Part shown: piece after piece, positions 53,041 to 60,808 of the stretch
Layout of the letters: every line of letters begins with the position of its first letter
Position numbering within the stretch: the stretch's first letter is position 1
Assembly (NCBI GenBank): GCA_963752495.1
Contig: CAVVYJ010000002.1
Coordinates: forward strand, 806,001 to 870,000
DNA length: 64,000 nucleotides
Direction: 5' to 3'
Origin: CAVVYJ01 sp963752495
GTDB taxonomy: Bacteria > Pseudomonadota > Gammaproteobacteria > Burkholderiales > Methylophilaceae
Translations under genes and position numbers: made by a program
The notes under the pieces: model-generated
Seen by the model: only the letters and a program-made list of their open reading frames with translations
Told to the model about the DNA's origin: nothing
Database searches by the model: none

Positions 53041-54555
53041 CTATTTTTTGCTATCCATTTTTGCCTTGAGCAATGCGCCCAAGTTGGTAGTGCCAGCAGA
53101 TGCAGCATTTTCTTCGGCAGTTGGCGCTTCAGCTTTAGTTTTAGCAGATTTTGCTTTTGGCTTAGCTGCTTTTTCTTCGCTTGATATCGCTGGAGTTGCG
53201 CCTGTAGGATCTTCAGTGAGTTGTTTTACACCCAATGAGATACGCTCTTTTTCAACATCAATGGCAAGAATAACAGCCTGCAACTCATCCCCTTTTTTGA
53301 AGTTGCGTATGGCTTCTTCGCCAGCTTGTGTCCAAGATAAGTCAGACAAATGTACTAAGCCATCAATACCGCCTGGCAAGCCAATAAACACGCCAAAGTC
53401 AGTAATAGATTTGATTTGACCTGAAACTTTGTCGCCTTTGGCATGCGTTGCTGCAAAGTCATCCCATGGATTTGGTTTGCATTGTTTCATACCGAGTGAC
53501 AAACGACGACGCTCTTCATCAATCTCAAGAATCATCACTTCAACTTCGTCACCCAATTGTGCGATTTTGCCTGGGTGAATGTTTTTATTTGTCCAGTCCA
53601 TTTCAGATACGTGCACCAAGCCTTCAATGCCTGGCTCTACTTCAACGAATGCGCCGTAATCAGTCAAGTTAGAAACTTTACCGAATAAGCGTGTGCCTAC
53701 TGGGTAACGACGAGCCCAATGAAGCCCATGGGTCATCGCCCAGTTGTTTGATACCAAGTGAAACACGGTTTTTCTCTTGATCGAATTTCAAGATTTTTGC
53801 TTCAACTTCTTCACCTACTGTGAGTACTTCAGATGGGTGCTTAACACGACGCCATGCCAAATCTGTAATATGTAGCAAGCCATCGATACCGCCTAAATCA
53901 ACGAATGCGCCGTAATCAGTAATGTTTTTAACAATACCTTTTACAACTGCGCCTTCAGCAATGTGCCCATTAATGCTTCACGGTCTGCACCAGCTGAAAC
54001 TTCCATCACAGCACGGCGAGAAACCACGATGTTATTGCGTTTGCGGTCTAACTTGATAACTTTGAAATCCCACTCTTTGTTTTCAAATGGGGTAGTGTCT
54101 TTTACTGGGCGTACATCAACAATGAACCTGGCAAGAATGCCATGATGCCGTTGACAGAAACGCGCAAACCACCTTTAACACGACTCGAAACAAAGCCTTT
54201 AACCACGCGGCCTTCGTTCATTGCATCTTCTAAATCTAGCCAGGCTTCCATTTTCTTCGCTTTATCGCGAGAAAGCTGGGTTGAGCCAAAACCATCTTCC
54301 AATTTTTCAATTGCATACTTTTACAAAGTCGCCAACAGCAACTTCAAGCTCACCTTGAGCATTTTTAAATTCGTTAGCGTCAATCACGCTTTCAGATTTG
54401 AGGCCTGCGTTAACAATCACATGATCGCTATCAATTGATATAACCTCGGCGGTGATTACCTCACCAGAGCGCATTTCTTGGCGCGCTAAGCTTTCTTCAA
54501 AAAGCGCGGCAAATGATTCCGTCGATGACGGGGTTGATTTAGAAGTAGAAGCCAT
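53041..54555 (-). CDS. rpsA: 30S ribosomal protein S1 with five S1 domains, four frameshifts
   Basis: S1 binds mRNA and helps start translation. Start is MASTSKSTPSSTESF. Domains 1-5 are visible: SGEVITAEVISIDSDHVIV; GRVVKGFVSSRVKGGLRVSV; GIVKNITDYGAFVDLGGIDGLLHITDLAW; GKVSNLTDYGAFVEVEPGIEGLVHVSEM; GQIKSITDFGVFIGLPGGIDGLVHLSDL. Indels lie near 54322 and 53725 (extra base) and 54135 and 53972 (missing base), so the net length is unchanged at about 504 residues. After domain 5 comes a Lys/Ala-rich linker and the usual ending SAGTTNLGALLKAKMDSKK. The sixth S1 domain found in E. coli (557 residues) is absent. Confidence 0.93.
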
Positions 54556-54687
54556 TAAAAAAGTGTATCCAAATAATCCCACCTAGCAGTGGGCAAGTTA
54601 ACTAAACGTTGAGTTGTTATTGAAACTCAACACGAACCGTGCATCTTACACAAAAAATAGCTTATGTTCAATGACTTATAAAGAATA

Positions 54688-55354
54688 TTATTGAATTTTT
54701 ATATAGGCAGAAAGAATAAACTGGGTGGCGTCTTCGATTGTGCGGTTTGAGGTGCTCTAATAAGATGGCATCTGGCGTTTTAATTAAAGGCGACGCACTG
54801 CGCTCACTATCTCGCAAATCGCGCGGTGCGCAGGTCTTCAGAATCTGTGCGTAATCTGCCTTTATGTTTTTGAACAGAAGCTGGTTATAGCGCCGCCTTG
54901 CGCGCATCTCCACGCCAGCGGTCAAGAATATTTTCAATTTTGCATCAGTAAAAACTACGCTTGCCATATCGCGGCCATCAGCAACCAAGCCCGGTGCTTG
55001 GCGAAAGCGATGTTGCAGATCAAGCAATGCGCTACGCACTTGCGGGTGAACAGCTACTTCCGATGCGCCACGGCTCATTTCTTCGCTACGTACCGTTTCG
55101 GTGATGGTCTCCGTGCCCATATAAATTTCGCCGTTATTAAACTCAATGTCGAGCGCTTTGGTAATTCTCCCAAGGCGTCATCCATCATCCAAAGCGACGT
55201 TATTTTTCTTAGCCGCAAGTGCCACAATGCGATACAGCGCGCCAGAATCTAAATAGTGAAATCCAAGCGTTTTGGCAACGCGCTGCGCAACAGTGCCTTT
55301 GCCAGAGGCAGAAGGGCCATCGATGGCAATAACGGGAATAGAATTAACTGACAA
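54688..55354 (-). CDS. cmk: Cytidylate kinase, broken frame
   Basis: Cmk phosphorylates CMP and dCMP. The start is a TTG with GAGGAG about ten bases upstream, giving MSVNSIPVIAIDGPSASGKG, where GPSASGKGT is the phosphate loop. A TGA interrupts the frame after KKNNVALDDG at about 55178; the same frame continues RLGRITKALDIEFNNGEIYMGTETITE, then GLVADGRDMASVVF (nucleotide site). A last indel near 54765 hides the end TSNRTIEDATQFILSAYIKIQ. Its start overlaps the aroA end by 11 bases. Breaks are probably sequence errors, because cmk sits in an essential block. Confidence 0.85.
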
Positions 55355-56627
55355 TTTTGGCAAACTCCTCAAAATAATTGGGGAAGGTTTTAGCGACGCA
55401 TTCGGGTCGTTAATGTAATTGGCACGCCACCTAAACAGACAAGCGAAAAGCACATCGCCATGCGATGGTCGTCGTAAGTGTCAATCACCGCATTAGGGGT
55501 GAGCTTTGCTGGCGGAGTGATTTTGATGTAATCCGCACCTTCTTCAACAATCGCACCTACTTTGCGCAATTCGGTTGCCATTGCGGCCATGCGGTCGGTT
55601 TCTTTTACGCGCCAGCTGGCGATATTGCGCAAGAGTAGTTGTGCCATCGGCAAAGAGTGCCATGATTGCGAGCGTCATGGCGGCGTCGGGGATATGATTG
55701 CAGTCTAAGTCAATGGCTTTTACTGTGCGGTAGGTTTAGTGGTGGACATGGAATGGTAGTTATATTCATACTTTTATCCCCATTTTTTTAATCTCTTCGG
55801 CAAACTTGATGTCACCTTGAATACTACTTAAACCTAACACCCTCAACAGTATATTTGACCTGCAATTGCACCAGCCGCCAAGAAGTACGAGGCGCTAGAA
55901 GCATCGCCTTCAACAAAGATTAACTTAGAACCTGAGTATTGGTTATTTGCAGAAACGATAAAGCGTTGCCAGTTTTCACGCTCTACTTCCACGCCAAAAT
56001 GTGCCATTAAATTAAGTGTGATTTCAATGTAAGGTTTTGAAATCAATTCACCAACCACTTCAATCGTCGCTTGCTTTCCTGTCAGTGGCAGCGCCATTAA
56101 AGCGCTGTTAAAAATTGGCTGGAAACATCACCACGAATTTGAATCGGCTTACTGAAATCAATATTGGCTGGAGAGATTTTAAGCGGCGGAAAACCCTCAT
56201 CGCCTAAATATTCAATATCTGCGCCAATTTGCCGTAGCGCATCGACCAAATCGCCAATCGGGCGTTCATGCATACGCGGGACGCCACTAAGCGTGTAATG
56301 CCCACCAGATAAGGCGAGTGCGGCAGTGAGCGGGCGAAAAGCAGTACCCGCATTACCAAGAAAAAGCTCGGCATTTTTATTCGGAAAATCGCCACTGCAA
56401 CCATGCACACGCCAATCAGTTTCGCTTAACTTTTCTAAATTAACCCCAAGTTTTTCCAACGCTTCCAGCATGCGAGCGGTGTCATCAGAAACCAATAAAT
56501 CACGAATTTCGTTGATGCCATTTGCCAGTGCTGCCAGTAACAATGTGCGGTTTGAAATACTTTTTGAGCCGGGGAGTTTTACTGTGCCTTCGGCGTGGCT
56601 AGCTGCGGGTAAATGTAATTGTTCCAT
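55344..56627 (-). CDS. aroA: 3-phosphoshikimate 1-carboxyvinyltransferase (EPSP synthase), several frameshifts
   Basis: AroA makes EPSP from shikimate-3-phosphate and phosphoenolpyruvate. Intact parts: LPGSKSISNRTLLLAALA, LGNAGTAFRPLTAAL, IRGDVSSQFLTAL, FVEGDASSASYFLAAGA, and after a poor region IDLDCNHIPDAAMTLAIMALFADGTTLLRNIASWRVKETDRMAAMATELRKVGA, ending FPNYFEEFAKIVS at 55344. Indels lie near 56100, 55850, 55720, 55640 and 55400. Between 55700 and 55860 the sequence is AT-rich and only partly recognisable (QGDIKFAEEIKKMG). It follows tyrA by five bases and overlaps cmk. Confidence 0.9.
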
Positions 56628-56632
56628 GCGCT

Positions 56633-57497
56633 TTATTTCTTAGATTCCGCCCAGTTATTGCGTGCAATACTGGCACGTTCAAACAAAGCTTGTAAGCCTG
56701 CAGCGTCTTCATTTTTAACAAGTTGTTTTAATTGCGTTAATTCAGCTTCAAATGCGCTAATTTCGCTCAATAGTGCAGTTTTATTGGCGAGTGAAATGTC
56801 GCGCCACATTTCGGGGTGGCTGCCTGCAATGCGGGTAAAATCTCGAAAGCCGCTGGCAGCAAAGCTGAAAAGTTGTTCGGCGTTAGGGCGCGCGGCGATG
56901 TCATCTACTAACGCAAACGCCAGTAAATGCGGCAAATGGCTCACTGCTGCAAATATACCATCGTGCGTTTCGGCAGACATTTCAGTAACAACTGCACCGC
57001 AAGTCTCCCATAAATCTGTTACCGCTAACACCGCGTCCCTATTGGCTTCTGGCGTAGGTGTTAATACGACATTTTTACCGATAAATAAGTCACTTTTGGC
57101 GGCTGCAACACCAGATTTCTCTGCTCCTGCAATCGGGTGACCACCAATAAATTGGCTGAATTGTTCGCCCAACACTTCGCGCGCTGTCGCCAACACATCG
57201 CTTTTGGTACTGCCCGCGTCGGTGATAATGGTTTTGGCGTTCAAATGCGGTTTGATACTTTGCAAAATCGATTTGGTTTGTGCAACTGGCGCGGCAATTA
57301 AGATTAAATCAGCATCGCTGCAAGTCCTCATGGATATTGGTCTGCAGGGCATCGATTACACCTAGTTTTAAGGCTTCATTTAAGCTTTTTTCACTGCGCC
57401 CAACGCCCACAATATGTGCCGCACTGCCTGCTTTTTTTAAAGCCAGTGCAACCGAGCCACCAATCAGGCCCACACCAAATATGACGAGTTTTTTCAA
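56633..57497 (-). CDS. tyrA: Prephenate dehydrogenase, one insertion
   Basis: TyrA oxidises prephenate for tyrosine synthesis. The nucleotide loop is KKLVIFGVGLIGGSVALALK, close to the start, so the TTG at 57497 is preferred; an ATG at 57614 would add about 39 residues unlike the family. One extra base near 57320 breaks the frame between NIHEDL and SDADLILIAAPVAQ. The rest includes FIGGHPIAGAEKSGV (substrate region) and AAVSHLPHLLAFAL. The corrected length is about 287 residues. No chorismate mutase domain is fused. It heads the tyrA-aroA-cmk-rpsA-ihfB group. Confidence 0.93.
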
Positions 57498-57734
57498 TGC
57501 AGAATTAAGCCAAAATTTTAAAAACGCAATTGTAACATGGTGACCATTCTCTTCATCTACCACGGATGTTGAGTTTTCCACGGGGGTGTCGTCTTGCCTA
57601 CTTGTTAACTGCATGAGTCAGTGGTGTAGAGTGATTTTAACTACATGATTATAATCATTTTTTATTAATATTGCTTGCTGGCAAGGAAATTGCTTGTTGC
57701 TATTGGTATAAAGTAATTAGATTAGGTTAGATTA

Positions 57735-58181
57735 GTGGGAATATTAGAAATATTTAACAAAAATTTGATTTCACGTGCTGAAAATGCCCCTGAAATCTTG
57801 CCGAACATAGAAGGTGGCTTAGCCGGGCTAGACCTTAGCTTGGAGATGGATGCACACAGCGCTTGGAAAAGTAAGTTGCAAAAAGTGCTGGAGAGCGATG
57901 ATTGTGAAGGTTTGGATGTCGTCTTGGCTTCGGCTGATTGCCATTGCTCTCTAGGTAGATGGCTTTATGGTAAGGGTAAAGCTTTCTATGGCGAAATCCC
58001 TGAGTATGAATCTTTACGAACTGCGCATGCAAACTTGCATAATTGCGCAGGCGATGTTTTAACTCAGCATATTTTAGGTAACGGTGAAGAGGCGAGACAT
58101 TTGTTAAAGACAAAATTCAAATCTGCTTCTAACCGAAATCAGATAGAGTTAGTACGTTTTTTTACCGCCGTTAAACGCTAA
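57735..58181 (+). CDS. Free-standing CZB (chemoreceptor zinc-binding) domain protein
   Basis: This 148-residue cytoplasmic protein contains a CZB domain (about 35-115). The zinc-binding set appears as H in LEMDAHSAWKSKL, C in ADCHCSLGRWLYGKG, and H in RTAHANLHNCAGDVL. In most bacteria CZB is the C-terminal module of chemoreceptors or diguanylate cyclases and senses zinc or hypochlorite. Here it is alone, with only a short N-terminal extension. It starts at a GTG and its stop is adjacent to the convergent bpt end. What it signals to is unknown. Confidence 0.8.
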   Translation: MGILEIFNKNLISRAENAPEILPNIEGGLAGLDLSLEMDAHSAWKSKLQKVLESDDCEGLDVVLASADCHCSLGRWLYGKGKAFYGEIPEYESLRTAHANLHNCAGDVLTQHILGNGEEARHLLKTKFKSASNRNQIELVRFFTAVKR

Positions 58182-58182
58182 G

Positions 58183-58917
58183 TTATTCCACCCATTTTTC
58201 ATTTACCAGTTTTTCTTGTGGCTGAAAGTTCTCTTTGTACGCCATTTTCTGACTGTCTTTAATCCAATAACCTAGGTACAAATAAGGCAAGCTAAGGCTT
58301 TTTGTCCATTCGGCGAGCCACATGATGCTATGCGTACCGTAGCTCGCCTTGCTATCTTCAGTATCGTAAAACGTGTAAACCGCAGAGATACCATCTTTTA
58401 CAACATCTACGACACTGACGATTTTGACTTGGTGTTTGCTATCCCTAAATTCGACCAGCAGGCTTTCCACATTGCTTTGGCACAAAAACTGACGATATTG
58501 TTCAGCATCATCCAGCTCATTGTTTTTATTGAAGTTGTCACTGTCGGAATGTCGTGCTGCCTGATAGCTTGCATAAAGCTCAAAATGACTCTGGTGATAA
58601 TTCAAGGGCAAAATACGGACATCTAAATCCGCATGCAGTTTGAAAGCCCGTTTTTGGCTGCGTGTAGGCGTGAATTTATCGACAATCACCCTAACTGGCA
58701 CACAGCCATTGCACATTTCGCAATGCGGGCGATACGCGAATTTTCCACTACGACGAAAGCCCTGATTGACAAGGCCGCTATAGACTTCCGCATTAATTAA
58801 ATGTTGAGGAGCAGCGATCAGGCTTTGTGCAAGTTTACCTGGCAAATATCCGCATTTATACGGCGTAGTCACATAAAACTGTAACTTTTGAAGCGGTAAT
58901 TCTTCGGGTAAGCTCAT
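58183..58917 (-). CDS. bpt: Aspartate/glutamate leucyltransferase
   Basis: Bpt adds leucine to proteins with N-terminal Asp or Glu, marking them for ClpAP. The 244-residue protein shows the family blocks QFYVTTPYKCGYLPGKLAQSL, FRRSGKFAYRPHCEMCNGCVPVRV (conserved cysteines) and SYGTHSIMWLAEWTKSLSLPYLYLGYWI. It follows aat by 36 bases on the same strand. Together they form the bacterial N-end rule pair, a common betaproteobacterial arrangement. Confidence 0.95.
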   Translation of the reverse strand: MSLPEELPLQKLQFYVTTPYKCGYLPGKLAQSLIAAPQHLINAEVYSGLVNQGFRRSGKFAYRPHCEMCNGCVPVRVIVDKFTPTRSQKRAFKLHADLDVRILPLNYHQSHFELYASYQAARHSDSDNFNKNNELDDAEQYRQFLCQSNVESLLVEFRDSKHQVKIVSVVDVVKDGISAVYTFYDTEDSKASYGTHSIMWLAEWTKSLSLPYLYLGYWIKDSQKMAYKENFQPQEKLVNEKWVE

Positions 58918-58953
58918 AAGCTAAAACTCTTTAATCTGCAGATTGCCGGTAAG

Positions 58954-59613
58954 CTAGTTTACCAATTTTGAGAGTATTTGGCTAAATTCTTCACGTGGAA
59001 TTTCGCGACCGCCAAAGCTAGCTAAAAGTGGGGTTTTCATCTGGCAATCTATCATACCAACTCCTTGATTTTTAAGATGTTCTACTAAATGCACAAAAGC
59101 TATTTTTGAAGCATTAGTTTTTGTATGGAACATACTTTCACCATAAAACATGTTGCCGATGATGACGCCATAGCAGCCACCGACTAATGAATTATCAAGC
59201 CAGCACTCACTGCTGATTGTATGTCTGCGTGCGTGCAATTGGCAATAAGCATCAATCAATGCATCGCTAATCCATGTGCCACTTTGTTGTGGGCGTTTCG
59301 CGAGGCTACATGCGGACATCACTTCACGAAATGCTGTATTAAAGCGTACTTCAAATGGATTTTTTTTGAGTACTTTTTTGAGAGAGGCTGAGATTTTTAA
59401 TTCATTTGGAAATAACACCATGCGTGGGTTAGGGCTCCACCACATGATGGGTTCGCCTTCAGAAAACCACGGAAAAATACCCTGTTTGTAAGCGCTCAAT
59501 AAACGTTCAGCGCTTAAGTCGCCACCAATCGCAATTAGGCCGTTAGGCTCGGTAAGTGCTTGTTCGAGTGAGGGGAAAATAGCAGTCACCATCAACTGCA
59601 GCAACGCGCCCAC
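58954..59613 (-). CDS. aat: Leucyl/phenylalanyl-tRNA-protein transferase
   Basis: Aat adds leucine or phenylalanine to proteins with N-terminal Lys or Arg. The 219-residue protein has FPSLEQALTEPNGLIAIGGDLS, YKQGIFPWFSEGEPIMWWSPNPRMVLFP and GGCYGVIIGNMFYGESMFH, all diagnostic. A start at 59592 (MVTAIFPSLEQAL) is also possible. The 3' end is followed closely by bpt, and the HMA-MauE gene ends 32 bases before its start on the same strand. Confidence 0.95.
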   Translation of the reverse strand: MGALLQLMVTAIFPSLEQALTEPNGLIAIGGDLSAERLLSAYKQGIFPWFSEGEPIMWWSPNPRMVLFPNELKISASLKKVLKKNPFEVRFNTAFREVMSACSLAKRPQQSGTWISDALIDAYCQLHARRHTISSECWLDNSLVGGCYGVIIGNMFYGESMFHTKTNASKIAFVHLVEHLKNQGVGMIDCQMKTPLLASFGGREIPREEFSQILSKLVN

Positions 59614-59645
59614 CAGGAAGTTGGTAATAATAACCAGCGCTCAAT

Positions 59646-60362
59646 CTAGAACAGCATCCACAAGGCCATACCAGCCATCAGTAAATCTTCGATAATGGTG
59701 ACGGTGCTCATGGGTAAATTAAACACGGCACCTAAGCAGGCACAGCGAATTTTTTGCTTATTCATTACAGCCAAAATCACACCAATACTTGAGAAAGCCA
59801 TGATAAAAAACGTGGCTAAATTGGTAAAGTAGGGATGCCAGTTGAGCAAGAACGCCAAACCTAAGCCCAGTTCAATGAATGGATAAATGTAGCCGTAAAG
59901 TGAAATGCGTTTGGCAAGCAAATCGTACATGGCATAACTGCTCGCAAAGCCGCGCAAATCGAGCAATTTAAAAAACGAGAACACTAAGAAAAAACCTGCC
60001 ATAAAGTTCGGCATCCAGCGGTGTAGTACAAATTCACCATTCGCAACTTCCACCGTGAAAGTCACCAGTAAAATATAGCCAAAAACCAGTAATAACGGTT
60101 TATACGTAGCAAACCAGCCTTGCGGTTGAGCCGCATGGGTATTGGATACTGGGGAAGTGTCGATTTGGCTAAGTTGATACTTCCCAACTTTGCTAAGCGC
60201 ACTATTGAGTGTGCTTAAGTCGGTTATCGGGTTAGTCAAAATGGCTTCTGGCGGATCGAGTGTTACTTCGACGCCTTCGGCATAATCCGCCAGCGTGGTT
60301 TTGACGCGATTCACGCAGCCACCACAGGTCATGCCACTCACTTCGTATTTGGTTATACTCAT
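59646..60362 (-). CDS. Heavy-metal-binding domain fused to a MauE/DoxX-like membrane domain
   Basis: This 238-residue protein starts at MSITKYEVSGMTCGGCVNRVKTTL, an HMA domain with the metal-binding GMTCGGC motif (about residues 1-65). A linker leads to four membrane helices (about residues 90-235) of the MauE/DoxX type, including ELGLGLAFLLNW, and a late cysteine pair in KIRCACLGAVFNLP. MauE-type proteins help handle disulfide or thiol redox in the periplasm; the HMA part suggests copper. A longer ORF to 60554 exists, but the start chosen fits the HMA family and avoids overlapping the divergent DUF3147 gene. Metal delivery or redox maturation is inferred. Confidence 0.8.
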   Translation of the reverse strand: MSITKYEVSGMTCGGCVNRVKTTLADYAEGVEVTLDPPEAILTNPITDLSTLNSALSKVGKYQLSQIDTSPVSNTHAAQPQGWFATYKPLLLVFGYILLVTFTVEVANGEFVLHRWMPNFMAGFFLVFSFFKLLDLRGFASSYAMYDLLAKRISLYGYIYPFIELGLGLAFLLNWHPYFTNLATFFIMAFSSIGVILAVMNKQKIRCACLGAVFNLPMSTVTIIEDLLMAGMALWMLF

Positions 60363-60393
60363 ACTATCTACTATATGGCGATAAAGGTTCACT

Positions 60394-60744
60394 ATGCAAT
60401 ATCTCATCCTTAAATATTTGGTGACTGCGGGTTTGGTGGTGGTGATTTCCGAATTGGCTAAACGTAGCGACAAACTCGGTGGTTTTATTGCAGCTTTGCC
60501 TTTGGTGACGCTGCTTACACTGATTTGGCTGTATGTAGAAAAGCAGCCGACCATAAAAATTGCGAATCATGCCTATTATACTTTTTGGTATGTGATTCCA
60601 ACACTACCGATGTTTTTATTGTTCCCATTTTTGTTACCAAAATGGGGATTCTGGCCGACGCTGGGTGCGTGCGCCATCATCACGATGCTGTCTTTTTTTG
60701 CTTTTGCAACAGTTCTGAAACCATTCGGCGTGCAATTACTCTAA
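60394..60744 (+). CDS. DUF3147 membrane protein
   Basis: This 116-residue protein has about four membrane helices. It carries the DUF3147 features LKYLVTAGLVVVISELAKRSDKLGGFIAALPLVTLLTLIWLY and a final FFAFATVLKPFG. Function is unknown. It is divergent from the HMA-MauE gene with 31 bases between them, so their promoters overlap. Confidence 0.8.
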   Translation: MQYLILKYLVTAGLVVVISELAKRSDKLGGFIAALPLVTLLTLIWLYVEKQPTIKIANHAYYTFWYVIPTLPMFLLFPFLLPKWGFWPTLGACAIITMLSFFAFATVLKPFGVQLL

Positions 60745-60808
60745 AAATAGCTTTTAAATCAAGTTATTAGCGCGTAAAATGCGCGGACTATAAATTCAGA
60801 ATTTACCC

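Noticed and set aside
57498..57614. Longer N-terminus of prephenate dehydrogenase starting at the ATG at 57614
   Set aside because: The extra 39 residues do not resemble the family, and the nucleotide-binding strand normally begins within the first few residues, which the TTG start provides.
60363..60554. 64-residue N-terminal extension of the HMA-MauE protein
   Set aside because: It overlaps the divergent DUF3147 gene on the other strand and has no family similarity; the ATG at 60362 gives a standard HMA start.
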